A stretch of DNA of 64,000 nucleotides from Vibrio sp. VB16 (GTDB lineage Bacteria; Pseudomonadota; Gammaproteobacteria; Enterobacterales; Vibrionaceae): the NCBI RefSeq assembly GCF_015594925.2, contig NZ_CP087590.1, positions 310,001 to 374,000 on the forward strand, in the 5' to 3' direction. Positions 35,616 to 44,628 of this stretch are shown here, in pieces. The stretch's first letter is position 1. Every line of letters starts with the position of its first letter. The notes under the pieces were generated by a model, which worked only from the letters and a program-made list of their open reading frames with translations, was not told where the DNA came from and did no database searches. A program made the position numbers and the translations under genes.

Positions 35616-36053
35616 TTATCCTTGCGGTTTTACTACCAGTACATTAATTGGTGAGTTTTGAACAACTTTGCTTGCCACAGACCCGAGCACAACTTTATCT
35701 ACTTTTGAACGCTTGTGGCTAGGCATGATGATTAAGTCTGCGCCTAGTTTACTTGCGAATTCAAGAATAGTGGCATAAGGCTTACCCTCTGCTACATGTG
35801 TTTTATAGATTACATCTTCCTTTACGTGCTGACTGGCAAATTTTTGAAGCTGTCGTTTAACGTCTTGCTTCATCTTATTTGCTGCATCTTTTGGAAAATA
35901 AGTCGCGACCATCGACATGTGAATACCAGGAAGCACAGTCAAAAGATGAACCTCGGCATTGGATGCTTTCGCATGCCAAACGGCCAGTTCTACCGCTCTA
36001 TCTGAAAAGCCTTTATCATTTAAATCAACAGGAACAAGGATTTGTTTATACAT
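35616..36053 (-). CDS. Universal stress protein, UspA family, linked to a TRAP transporter
   Basis: A 145-residue UspA-fold protein. It begins YKQILVPVDLNDKGFSDRAV and has the ATP-binding signature GSVASKVVQNSPINVLVVK with the G-2x-G-9x-G(S/T)-like pattern (MPSHKRSKVDKVVLGSVA). It lies about 93 bases after the fused TRAP permease on the same strand. A UspA protein (TeaD) regulates the TeaABC TRAP transporter in Halomonas, so a regulatory role on the transporter is a reasonable guess here. Confidence 0.85.
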   Translation of the reverse strand: MYKQILVPVDLNDKGFSDRAVELAVWHAKASNAEVHLLTVLPGIHMSMVATYFPKDAANKMKQDVKRQLQKFASQHVKEDVIYKTHVAEGKPYATILEFASKLGADLIIMPSHKRSKVDKVVLGSVASKVVQNSPINVLVVKPQG

Positions 36054-36106
36054 TATATTATCTCTACATTAGGAGGGCGTTCACCCTATTTATCCCTATT
36101 CAGTTA

Positions 36107-36142
36107 TTTCTGGCATTAACGATTAATTGTTAATGCCAGAAA
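36107..36142. repeat. Perfect 14-bp inverted repeat between the TRAP permease and usp
   Basis: TTTCTGGCATTAAC (36107-36120) pairs without mismatch with GTTAATGCCAGAAA (36129-36142) across an 8-base loop, directly after the permease stop. No T-run follows on either strand, so it is not a canonical terminator. It may stabilise the upstream message or act as a partial stop before usp. Confidence 0.75.
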
Positions 36143-36146
36143 AATA

Positions 36147-38726
36147 CTACGCGCTTAGTTTATCCTTACGAGCGCGACGTCTCTGATTTAACCCTAAACC
36201 AATAACTAATAGCAGTGCAGGTACAAATACCCACTCTTTCATTGGTCGTTCGGCTTGTACAATGACCGACTTGATTTCCCAATCGAAGTCGACTCCCGCA
36301 GACTCTGCTGGGCTGCCAAATTCAACCATGTCGACGATCATTTTATTGTCGGTTTCAACCAGCATCAAACCCATAGATGCAATTCGTTCTTCTGCACCTT
36401 TTGCGTCGTCTTCAAATGGTAAAACAACGGTTTTTTCGATGTATTTACCTTCTAAGTTTTCACCAGAGACTCTTAACTCAAGCGATTGTCCCACATCGAG
36501 ATTTTCGGTAATTTGAGCTATCTCTACTCCTGAGTAATGATCTTTCGCTGGATAGACCATATCCCACCAAAATCCGGGTCTAAAGAAGGTAAATGTTAAT
36601 ATGAGAAGAAGCACCGTTTCCCACCACTTACTCTTAGTAAACCAATACCCTTGAGTTGCTGCTGAAAATATCAGCATAGCAGTAATCGAAGACGCTACTG
36701 TTAGGAATAAATGCCACCAAGTGTCGACACCCATTAGTAACAACTGGGTGTTAAATACAAACATAAATGGCAAAATTGCGGTTCGTATATCGTAGGTGAA
36801 ACCTTGTATGCCCGTGCGAATAGGGTCAGATTTCGCTATCGCCGCAGCGGCAAAGGCGGCGAGACCTACCGGCGGCGTATCATCGGCTAGAATACCGAAA
36901 TAGAACACAAATAAGTGAACAGCAATCAATGGGATTATCAGACCATGAGCGGCGCCAAGTGTTACGATGACCGGAGCCATTAACGTTGATACCACAATAT
37001 AGTTTGCTGTAGTTGGTAGCCCCATACCGAGCACTAAGCTGATAACGGCCGTAAATAGCAGCATTAATATGATACTACCGCCAGAGATGAATTCGACAAA
37101 GTCGGTCATGACCAAGCCAATACCAGTAAGCGTTACCACACCCACCACCGTACCAGCTGCTGCAGTAGCAACACCGATGCCTATCATGTTACGAGCACCT
37201 GATACAAGGCTTTCTGACAGGTCGACAAAGCCTTCTTTAATACTCTCTTTGATATCGCCTTCTTTTGCAAAAAACACCATAAGAGGACGCTGAGTTAGTA
37301 AGATGAAGATCATAAAGACCGTTGCCCAGAAAGCCGATAGGCCTGGGGAAAAACGCTCAACGGTTAGACACCATACCAATACAACAATAGGTAACAAGAA
37401 GTGGAGACCAGACTTAATCGTCGGCCCAGCATCAGGCACTTCTAATAGCTCCTCGTCTATAGACATATGAGCGTGCTCTTTATATCTGGCCGATATACTG
37501 ACCAGGCCTAAATAAGCGAGAAGAAGTACAACGGTTACGATAGGCGTTGCGGCGGCACCGAATACATCCTTTGTCCAACCGACGCCATAGTAAACGGCGG
37601 CACCTAGTACACATAAGCCGAGGATCGAACCGACAAATGAAAGCATACTGTTTAGGAGTTTTGGTGTATGACGTCGCGGTAGACCGACCATTCCTGCCTT
37701 ACATGCTTCTAAGTGAACAATGTAAAGCAAAGCGATGTATGAGATTAGAGCGGGTAATATTGCGGCCTTGATAACTTCCACATAAGAGATGCCGACATAT
37801 TCAACCATTAAGAAGGCAGCGGCACCCATAATCGGTGGTGTTAATTGTCCATTGGTAGAAGCGGCAACCTCTACGGCACCAGCTTTTACGCCAGAGAAGC
37901 CAACACGCTTCATTAAAGGGATGGTAAATGTGCCAGTGGTCACTACGTTAGCAATCGATGAGCCGGACACTAAACCTGACAGGCCTGATGCTACAACTGC
38001 TGCTTTTGCAGGGCCTCCACGCATATGACCAAGTAGAGAGAAGGCGACTTTGATAAAGTACCCCCCAGCGCCAGCACGATCAAGCATTGCTCCAAACAAT
38101 ACAAATAAAAATACAAAAGAGGTAGAAACACCTAATGCAACACCAAACACACCTTCTGTTGTTAACCAAAGGTGAGACATTGCTTTATTTAAGCTCGCTC
38201 CCTTGTGGGCGATAACATCTGGCATATATGGGCCAGCAAAGGTGTAAAATAGAAATACGGCGGCAACCACCATTAATGGTGGACCTAGTGCTCGACGCGT
38301 TGCTTCCATAAGGAGCACCATACCAATAACAGCAGCAACAATATCAAATGTTGTAGGTGCACCAGAGCGATCGGCTAGTTCAGCGTAAAACAAATAGATA
38401 TAGCATGCGGAAAAGCTACCTGCTAACGCTAAAACCCAGTCGACCAGAGGAACTCTGTCACGTGATGAATGAGTAAGTGCTGGATAGGCCGTAAATGCTA
38501 AAAAAATAGCGAATGTTAAGTGGATAGATCGGGCTTGTGTATCATTAAGTACGCCAAAGTTGAAAATAAACGGTAATGGTGATGCGTACCAAAGTTGAAA
38601 TAATGACCAGCAAAGCGGCACAAACCATAAAACGCGGCCAGGAACGCCTTTCGGGTTTCGAGCTCCTGTATCGGATTGGGCCACCATTTCTTGCACATCT
38701 GGAGACGGTTTGGTTGTCTGCGTCAT
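36147..38726 (-). CDS. TRAP transporter fused permease (DctQM type) with C-terminal DUF3394 domain
   Basis: An 859-residue membrane protein of the TRAP 4TM/12TM fusion class: small-subunit-like segments at the N-terminus, then a large DctM-like part with signatures GSSIANVVTTGTFTIPLMKR, QLTPPIMGAAAFLM, LGMGLPTTANYIVVSTL and ADDTPPVGLAAFAAAAIA. The last 150 residues carry a soluble domain matching DUF3394, followed by one more membrane segment and a basic tail (NQRRRARKDKLSA). It imports an organic solute using an ion gradient. It works with the TAXI binding protein encoded upstream. AAGGATAAAGTAC precedes the ATG. The substrate is unknown. Confidence 0.92.
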   Translation of the reverse strand: MTQTTKPSPDVQEMVAQSDTGARNPKGVPGRVLWFVPLCWSLFQLWYASPLPFIFNFGVLNDTQARSIHLTFAIFLAFTAYPALTHSSRDRVPLVDWVLALAGSFSACYIYLFYAELADRSGAPTTFDIVAAVIGMVLLMEATRRALGPPLMVVAAVFLFYTFAGPYMPDVIAHKGASLNKAMSHLWLTTEGVFGVALGVSTSFVFLFVLFGAMLDRAGAGGYFIKVAFSLLGHMRGGPAKAAVVASGLSGLVSGSSIANVVTTGTFTIPLMKRVGFSGVKAGAVEVAASTNGQLTPPIMGAAAFLMVEYVGISYVEVIKAAILPALISYIALLYIVHLEACKAGMVGLPRRHTPKLLNSMLSFVGSILGLCVLGAAVYYGVGWTKDVFGAAATPIVTVVLLLAYLGLVSISARYKEHAHMSIDEELLEVPDAGPTIKSGLHFLLPIVVLVWCLTVERFSPGLSAFWATVFMIFILLTQRPLMVFFAKEGDIKESIKEGFVDLSESLVSGARNMIGIGVATAAAGTVVGVVTLTGIGLVMTDFVEFISGGSIILMLLFTAVISLVLGMGLPTTANYIVVSTLMAPVIVTLGAAHGLIIPLIAVHLFVFYFGILADDTPPVGLAAFAAAAIAKSDPIRTGIQGFTYDIRTAILPFMFVFNTQLLLMGVDTWWHLFLTVASSITAMLIFSAATQGYWFTKSKWWETVLLLILTFTFFRPGFWWDMVYPAKDHYSGVEIAQITENLDVGQSLELRVSGENLEGKYIEKTVVLPFEDDAKGAEERIASMGLMLVETDNKMIVDMVEFGSPAESAGVDFDWEIKSVIVQAERPMKEWVFVPALLLVIGLGLNQRRRARKDKLSA

Positions 38727-38905
38727 GTACTTTATCCTTATATTGATGGTCTATTGTTGTATGTCAAAGCAAGAGCGAAATATGTTTAGGTTATAAAAGG
38801 TGAAAGATTCTACCTTTCAAACAGAGCGGCTCCGTTTTAGCTTAGTACAGCAAATGGATTTATCTGAAAATAGTGTTAAAGAAAATCTTTAACAAATAAA
38901 TTGAT

Positions 38906-38925
38906 AAGGAGGCAAATGCCTCCTT
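38906..38925 (-). terminator. Intercistronic hairpin between the TAXI gene and the TRAP permease gene
   Basis: AAGGAGGCA and TGCCTCCTT form a perfect 9-bp stem (apical gap two A, so the real loop is larger) 25 bases after the TAXI stop. T residues follow weakly on both strands. It probably reduces read-through or protects the upstream message, giving more binding protein than permease. Confidence 0.6.
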
Positions 38926-38949
38926 AATTTAACGAATAACTTAAATTAA

Positions 38950-39918
38950 TTATTTAAGAAGGCCAACTTCTCTGTAGTATTTCTCGGCACCAGGGTGCAG
39001 AGGAATAGAGATCCCTGCTTTTACCATATCTTCTTTTTTAAGGTTAGCGAACGCAGGGTGCAGGCGCTTAAAGGTACTAAAATTCTCAAAGACTGCTTTA
39101 GCTAAATTGTAGGCAACTTTATCTGACACATCGGTTGTAGTCACCATTGTTGCGGCAACACCGAAGCTATTAATATCCCCTTCTGTACCACGGTAAGTTC
39201 CTGCAGGTAGAGAGGTATAAGTATAGTATGGGTTGTTACCGACAATCTTATCAACTTCAGGGCCTGTCGCGGAAACAAGTTTAGCATCACATGACGTTGT
39301 TGCTTCTTTGATAGAGCCATTTGGGTGACCGACCATATAAATGAACGCATCGATTTTATTGTCACAAAGTGCTTGCGAACGCTCTGAACCTTTCAGTTCT
39401 GAAGCCAGCTTGAAGCTGTCATTTGTCCAACCAAATGCATCCATTACCACACCCATCGTTGCACGATCACCAGACCCTGGGTTACCAATGTTTACGCGCT
39501 TACCTTGAAGGTCTGCAACGCCATTAATTCCTGAATCTGTACGGGCTATGATGTTAAATGGTTCGGTGTGTAAGGAGAACATTGCACGTAACTTTTTAAA
39601 TTCACCTTGCTCTGAGAATTTGCTTGTTCCGTTGTATCCGTGATATTGCCAATCAGACTGGACAACACCAAAGTCTAGTTCGCCTGCACGCATGGTGTTG
39701 ATGTTATAGATCGAACCACCAGTAGATTCAACAGAACAACGAATGTTATGGGTTTTGCGTCCTTTGTTTACTAGTTTACAAATTGCACCACCAGTTGGGT
39801 AGTAAACCCCAGTGACAGAACCAGTACCAATAGTAATAAATTCCTGAGCGTTAACTGCGCTTGCACCCAGTATTGTTGCTGCAATTGCACCAACTTGGAC
39901 AAGTTTTCGAAATGCCAT
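38950..39918 (-). CDS. TAXI-family TRAP transporter solute-binding protein
   Basis: A 322-residue periplasmic protein with a signal peptide (about 1-24, ending GASAVNA). TAXI-family blocks follow: FITIGTGSVTGVYYPTGGAI at the start of the mature chain, STGGSIYNINTMRAGELDFG, LQGKRVNIGNPGSGDRATMG, and ALCDNKIDAFIYMVGHPNGS. It captures the ligand for the fused TRAP permease. Known TAXI ligands include glutamate and other carboxylates, but none can be assigned here. AAAGGAACATTC precedes the ATG. Confidence 0.93.
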   Translation of the reverse strand: MAFRKLVQVGAIAATILGASAVNAQEFITIGTGSVTGVYYPTGGAICKLVNKGRKTHNIRCSVESTGGSIYNINTMRAGELDFGVVQSDWQYHGYNGTSKFSEQGEFKKLRAMFSLHTEPFNIIARTDSGINGVADLQGKRVNIGNPGSGDRATMGVVMDAFGWTNDSFKLASELKGSERSQALCDNKIDAFIYMVGHPNGSIKEATTSCDAKLVSATGPEVDKIVGNNPYYTYTSLPAGTYRGTEGDINSFGVAATMVTTTDVSDKVAYNLAKAVFENFSTFKRLHPAFANLKKEDMVKAGISIPLHPGAEKYYREVGLLK

Positions 39919-40288
39919 GAATGTTCCTTTTTATTTATTATTTATCCTGTAGTGCTTAAGTCTAGCTGTTACAGGCGCTTCCTGTCTGGAAAAGGCATCT
40001 TTTTCAATCAAATTCATGAAAAAGTGGCCGTATGGTAACAAAAAAAGGGTTCTACTTATAATAATCCTAAATAAATCAAAGATGAACTTTGCGCTACAGA
40101 GGGATAGCGAACGATTGGTTTTTTGTTTTACACAGAGAAATCAGCCACTTAGTGTAATGACTGATTCATGCAAGGAGAGTTTTTATTTGTGACATAAGTC
40201 ACGGTCTCAATAGTGCTTTTTTAGCGACTATGGGGTTTTGACCTATCTGCCAAAGAAAAACCATATTGGCACGGCATAGATTCAATTA
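39919..40288. other. Intergenic region upstream of the TAXI-TRAP operon
   Basis: This gap of 370 bases lies between the end of argR and the TAXI gene start, both on the minus strand. It should hold the TRAP operon promoter and the end of the argR message. A weak hairpin, TGCCAA (40248-40253) with TTGGCA (40266-40271), lies just past argR. No gene is seen and no regulator site can be assigned. Confidence 0.45.
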
Positions 40289-40759
40289 TTAACCAGAGTA
40301 TTCAAAAAGTGAACAAACGGAGTCAAACAATTGCTTGGTCGTTACATTCATCGTTGGTGTAATAAATATGGTGTCATCGCCGGCGACAACGCCCAATATA
40401 CCTTCTGACTTACCTAAAGAATCTAAGAGACGAGCAATGAGTTGTGCTGCGCCAGGGCCAGTATGAATGACGACAATCGCATTGTTATGATCTATGTCTA
40501 AAACAAGCTCACGTAATGGACTTGATGTGGTAGGAACGCCAAGCTCAGCAGGCAAACAATAGACCATTTCCATTTTGGCATTCCTCGTCCTTACCGCACC
40601 AAATTTGGTGAGCATTCGAGATACCTTGGATTGGTTAATATTGTCAAATCCCTCTAATTTCAGAGCATCAACAATTTCACCTTGAGAGCCAAATCGTTCT
40701 TCTTTTAATATTGCTTTAAAGGCTTTAACTAAATTATCTTGTTTTTCTGTATTGCGCAT
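40289..40759 (-). CDS. argR: Arginine repressor ArgR
   Basis: A 156-residue regulator, the E. coli ArgR length. The N-terminal winged helix has SQGEIVDALKLEGFDNINQS and KVSRMLTKFGAVRTRNAK. The C-terminal oligomerisation and arginine-binding domain has HTGPGAAQLIARLLDSL and EGILGVVAGDDTIFITP, with the GDD-type arginine contact. It represses arginine synthesis genes when arginine is plentiful. It is divergent from mdh, the same arrangement as in E. coli. Confidence 0.96.
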   Translation of the reverse strand: MRNTEKQDNLVKAFKAILKEERFGSQGEIVDALKLEGFDNINQSKVSRMLTKFGAVRTRNAKMEMVYCLPAELGVPTTSSPLRELVLDIDHNNAIVVIHTGPGAAQLIARLLDSLGKSEGILGVVAGDDTIFITPTMNVTTKQLFDSVCSLFEYSG

Positions 40760-41098
40760 GATGTTTTATTCGTCTCATACCATTCAATGGCAGCATCTTC
40801 TCACATTCTCTCTATACTCATCAAATAATCCCCCGAAATTTGTTGTTTTTATCACTCTAATGAGTGACAAAAAACTTTAGAGTTGCTACATCTCATCTAC
40901 ATTTACCATTACAGGTAAGTTCTAGATTTCAATACGACTTTTGTAGCACGTCATATGTGAGTTGCGCTAAGTCGCAAAGCTGACGTTAATTAATTGTAAT
41001 CGATTAATGATTCATTTAATTTCGTATGTATACCCTATATTAACAACATAAAATTTACGTGAATCAAAATTAATCTTAACTTATCAAGGAGAACTACT
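40760..41098. promoter_or_regulatory. argR-mdh divergent promoter region
   Basis: This 339-base gap holds both promoters and no gene. TGAATCAAAATTAA at 41060-41073 matches the ARG-box half-palindrome pattern (TGAAT-4N-ATTCA) in 12 of 14 positions, and lies close before mdh. ArgR autoregulation is known in related bacteria, but this site is on the mdh side, so the assignment is weak. Confidence 0.35.
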
Positions 41099-42034
41099 AT
41101 GAAAGTAGCCGTTATTGGTGCTGCAGGTGGAATTGGACAAGCTCTAGCTCTTTTATTAAAAAACCAACTTCCAGCAGGTACTGATTTAGCCCTATATGAT
41201 ATCGCTCCAGTTACCCCGGGTGTTGCCGCTGATTTAAGTCATATCCCTACGCCTGTCTCTATCAAAGGTTACGCTGGCGAAGATCCAACGCCAGCACTTG
41301 AAGGGGCTGATGTCGTACTTATTTCTGCTGGTGTTGCCCGTAAGCCTGGAATGGATCGTGCTGATCTTTTCAATGTAAACGCAGGGATTGTTAAATCTCT
41401 GGCAGAGAAAATTGCAGTGACTTGCCCTAAGGCATTGGTTGGTATCATTACTAACCCTGTCAATACAACGGTTGCAATCGCAGCTGACGTATTAAAAAAA
41501 GCGGGTGTATACGATAAGCGTCGTTTATTTGGTATTACTACTCTTGATGTGATCCGTTCAGAAACCTTTATTGCGGCACTAAAAGATAAAGATCCAGGTG
41601 AAGTCCGCATTCCTGTGATTGGTGGGCATTCTGGTGTCACGATTCTTCCTTTGCTATCTCAAGTTGAAGGTGTAGAGTTTACTGACGAAGAAGTTGTTGC
41701 ACTGACTACACGCATTCAAAATGCAGGTACTGAAGTTGTGGAAGCAAAAGCCGGTGGCGGTTCTGCAACCCTTTCTATGGGCCAAGCAGCATGTCGCTTC
41801 GGCATCGCTTTAGTTAAAGCGTTAAGTGGTGAAGAGGGTATCGTTGAGTGTGCATACGTTGAAGGCGCTGGTGAACATACTCGCTTCTTTGCACAGCCCG
41901 TTAAATTAGGCAAAAATGGTGTCGAAGAAGTATTAAGTTACGGTACATTGAGTGCATTTGAGACACAAGCGCTTGATGGCATGTTAGATACATTGAATGG
42001 TGACATTACTAAAGGCGAAGAGTTCGCTAAGTAA
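41099..42034 (+). CDS. mdh: Malate dehydrogenase
   Basis: A 311-residue NAD-dependent enzyme of the TCA cycle, close to E. coli Mdh (312). The NAD fold begins MKVAVIGAAGGIGQALALLL. Substrate arginines occur in VARKPGMDRADLF and NPVNTTVAIAADVLKK; the catalytic histidine is in VIGGHSGVTILPLLSQ. AAGGAGAACTACT precedes the ATG. A strong terminator follows. Confidence 0.97.
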   Translation: MKVAVIGAAGGIGQALALLLKNQLPAGTDLALYDIAPVTPGVAADLSHIPTPVSIKGYAGEDPTPALEGADVVLISAGVARKPGMDRADLFNVNAGIVKSLAEKIAVTCPKALVGIITNPVNTTVAIAADVLKKAGVYDKRRLFGITTLDVIRSETFIAALKDKDPGEVRIPVIGGHSGVTILPLLSQVEGVEFTDEEVVALTTRIQNAGTEVVEAKAGGGSATLSMGQAACRFGIALVKALSGEEGIVECAYVEGAGEHTRFFAQPVKLGKNGVEEVLSYGTLSAFETQALDGMLDTLNGDITKGEEFAK

Positions 42035-42054
42035 CAATTAGTCATCCAGTGATT

Positions 42055-42084
42055 AAAAGGCAGCGTATCTACGCTGCCTTTTTT
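42055..42084 (+). terminator. Intrinsic terminator of mdh
   Basis: AAAAGGCAGCGTA pairs perfectly with TACGCTGCCTTTT, a 13-bp stem followed by further T residues. A textbook Rho-independent terminator 20 bases past the mdh stop. Confidence 0.93.
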
Positions 42085-42140
42085 GTTACTATTGTCTCGT
42101 CCTGAATTGTATTGAGCAACACGCTTGTGTTAGGTTAATT

Positions 42141-42989
42141 ATGTCTAAACTGATGAAAAAATTGGAATCGTTATCGCAGGTTGGTAATGATGCTGAAATG
42201 AAAATTGCCATTCAGCTTTTATTACTGGATACCGACATATCTGAAATGAGCGCGATTGCATTTGGTAAGCGTTGTGGGGTTAGCAACGCCTCTATTGTTC
42301 GCTTTGCTCAAAGTTTGGGATATAAAGGGTACTCGGTGTTTAAGTTCGACTACATGGCATTGCAAGCGCAGCGAAGTAGTCGTTCATTGTATAGCGACCC
42401 TAGCCGAAGCGATTCTCTGCAAAATATCATCAAAACATCGTCTTATTTATTAACGGAAAGTTTAGAGCACAGTGTTGAGTCATTGACGGAAGATAGGATA
42501 GAAGAAGTATCGAATCTATTTTTTAACGCACAATCCATTGCTATTTTTAGCCTTGGCTCATCATCTGTGGTTGCGTCTCATATCATGCAGAAATTTATGC
42601 AGTTGAATAAATCTGTATGTTTCCAATCAGACAGTTATTTGCAAGATTGTTTCGCTCAGCAATTAGGTAAGAAAGATGTGGTATTGGTATTGAATGCAAA
42701 TGGTGAAACGGAAGAGATTGTATCTAGAGTAGAGGTAGTGAAAAAATCAGGGTGTAAAGTTATAGCGATCACCCGAGGTGGTCAATCGACTCTGAATGAT
42801 CTTTCCGATGTGACCCTTCCTTTCTTTTATAGCGAAGAGCATCTCGATGTGATGAGCAGTGTTGCTCAAATCTCGCAAATGGCCATATTCGATATTGTTT
42901 TCTATAGATTGATATCTTTGATGGCTGAAAGGGACAATTCTATCGATGAGAAGAGAAAGCAGACAATATTTAAATTAGGAACAATATAA
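42141..42989 (+). CDS. MurR/RpiR-family transcriptional regulator
   Basis: A 282-residue regulator with an N-terminal RpiR-type helix-turn-helix (AIAFGKRCGVSNASIVRFAQ, near residues 40-59) and a C-terminal SIS sugar-phosphate-binding domain (SIAIFSLGSSSVVASHIMQK, then VLVLNANGETEEIV and VIAITRGGQSTLNDL). Members sense phosphosugars and control sugar catabolism. No sugar operon is next to it, so the targets lie elsewhere. It sits between mdh and ispB, convergent with ispB. Confidence 0.88.
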   Translation: MSKLMKKLESLSQVGNDAEMKIAIQLLLLDTDISEMSAIAFGKRCGVSNASIVRFAQSLGYKGYSVFKFDYMALQAQRSSRSLYSDPSRSDSLQNIIKTSSYLLTESLEHSVESLTEDRIEEVSNLFFNAQSIAIFSLGSSSVVASHIMQKFMQLNKSVCFQSDSYLQDCFAQQLGKKDVVLVLNANGETEEIVSRVEVVKKSGCKVIAITRGGQSTLNDLSDVTLPFFYSEEHLDVMSSVAQISQMAIFDIVFYRLISLMAERDNSIDEKRKQTIFKLGTI

Positions 42990-43054
42990 AAGAGGGTGAT
43001 GGAAATCCTCTTCTACTATCTCTCTCACTCAACAGCTTTTTCTGGGTCTGCGTC

Positions 43055-44026
43055 TTATTTATTTCGTTTTACAGCCAAATGGGCAAGGGCAATCAATGCG
43101 TCTTTATATTCTGATTCTGGCAAGATAGTAAGTTCTTCAATAGCTTTGTCTGCTTCGTTATAGGCCAATTGAGTGGTGTATTCGAGAGAGCCAGTTTCTT
43201 GCATGACAGCTAAGATATCATCCAACCTTTCCATACCATTTGCTTTTTCTATTGCTTCACGAATCATCATGCTTTGCTGCTCGTTACTGTTTTGCATGGC
43301 ATAGATAAGAGGAAGGGTAGGCTTTCCTTCAGCTAGGTCATCACCAACGTTCTTCCCCATCTCTTTCCCGTCAGCAGTGTAATCAAGCACGTCATCAATC
43401 AACTGGAACGCCGTACCAAGGTATTTACCGTAGTTCTGCATTGCGAGCTCAATGTCCTCAGATGCGTCGTTTAGAATGGCACCTATCTGAGTGGCCGATT
43501 CAAATAACCGAGCTGTCTTGGAATATATAACCTGCATATAGCTCTTTTCAGAGGTATCAGGATCATTGCAGTTGATCAACTGTTGCACTTCACCCTCAGA
43601 AATTACATTTACCGCTTCACTCATTAATGAAAGGATCTTTAAGGATCCTAAGCTTGTCATCATTTGGAAAGAACGAGTATACATATAATCGCCAACTAAA
43701 ATGCTAGAAGCATTACCAAAGGCTATGTTAGCGGTCTCTTTTCCCCTGCGCATATCTGATTCATCAACAACGTCATCATGGAGTAAGGTTGCAGTATGGA
43801 TAAACTCAATAAACGCAGCCGCCATTTGGTGATCATTTCCCTGATATCCAAGTGCTTTCGCCGACAAAAGGGCAAGAAGTGGGCGAATGCGTTTCCCACC
43901 GCCACTAACAATATAAAAACCTAATTGGTTTATTAATGTTACTTCTGAGTTCAATTGAGCTTGAATTATTTCGTTTACTTTTACCATGTCACTGGCAGTA
44001 AGTGCTTGGATAGCTTTAAAATCCAT
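43055..44026 (-). CDS. ispB: Octaprenyl diphosphate synthase IspB
   Basis: A 323-residue trans-prenyltransferase, the same length as E. coli IspB, that makes the C40 side chain of ubiquinone and menaquinone. The first aspartate-rich motif is LLHDDVVDESDMRRG and the second is FQLIDDVLDYTADG; GGGKRIRP is the N-terminal substrate motif. The start at 44026 (MDFKAIQALT) matches E. coli; an in-frame ATG at 44062 would add 12 residues and has a weaker site. It is divergent from rplU, the conserved layout. Confidence 0.95.
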   Translation of the reverse strand: MDFKAIQALTASDMVKVNEIIQAQLNSEVTLINQLGFYIVSGGGKRIRPLLALLSAKALGYQGNDHQMAAAFIEFIHTATLLHDDVVDESDMRRGKETANIAFGNASSILVGDYMYTRSFQMMTSLGSLKILSLMSEAVNVISEGEVQQLINCNDPDTSEKSYMQVIYSKTARLFESATQIGAILNDASEDIELAMQNYGKYLGTAFQLIDDVLDYTADGKEMGKNVGDDLAEGKPTLPLIYAMQNSNEQQSMMIREAIEKANGMERLDDILAVMQETGSLEYTTQLAYNEADKAIEELTILPESEYKDALIALAHLAVKRNK

Positions 44027-44295
44027 CTTCTTTCCGGCTGAGTTCAGTTCCCATAAGGGCATCTGTTTCTAATAATTGTCTAATATTACACTAAAAAACA
44101 TTGAAAATTACACCATCTAAAGGCATGATTCTCCCACTTTTGTTTGGCGATTATGTTTTCGCCATTTTTTTACAAATATGGCTTGTCATAGGAAGTACAT
44201 TCACGTAGAATCTGCGCCCTATTGATGATTAGTTTAGCGCACACCCCAAATGCTCGTACAATTGCATAGGCTGTGCGGAAAAAGCGGAGTAAAAA

Positions 44296-44607
44296 ATGTA
44301 CGCTGTTTTCCAATCTGGTGGTAAACAACACCGAGTAAGCGAAGGCCAAACCCTTCGTTTAGAGAAATTAGACGTTGAAACTGGCGCAACAGTTGAGTTC
44401 GATACTGTTCTTATGGTAGCTAATGGCGAAGAAATTGCTATTGGTGCTCCTCTTATTGAGGGCGGTAGAGTAACTGCGGAAGTGATTCAACACGGTCGTG
44501 GCGATAAAGTTAAAATCGTTAAGTTCCGTCGTCGTAAGCACTCTCGTAAGCAACAAGGCCATCGTCAGTGGTTCACTGAAGTGAAAATCACTGGTATTAG
44601 CGCTTAA
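44296..44607 (+). CDS. rplU: 50S ribosomal protein L21
   Basis: A 103-residue L21. It starts MYAVFQSGGKQHRVSEGQTL and has the basic signature KIVKFRRRKHSRKQQGHRQ. GGAG lies before the ATG. First gene of rplU-rpmA-obgE, with its own promoter region opposite ispB. Confidence 0.98.
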   Translation: MYAVFQSGGKQHRVSEGQTLRLEKLDVETGATVEFDTVLMVANGEEIAIGAPLIEGGRVTAEVIQHGRGDKVKIVKFRRRKHSRKQQGHRQWFTEVKITGISA

Positions 44608-44628
44608 TTTAGTTAGGAGAGATATACA

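Noticed and set aside
40260..40280. Possible sigma-54 promoter (TTGGCACGG) near the argR end
   Set aside because: The -12 TTGC element is missing at the required spacing and the orientation leads into the 3' end of argR.
41269..41640. 123-codon frame antisense to mdh
   Set aside because: Wholly inside the strongly conserved mdh gene; composition reflects the complementary strand.
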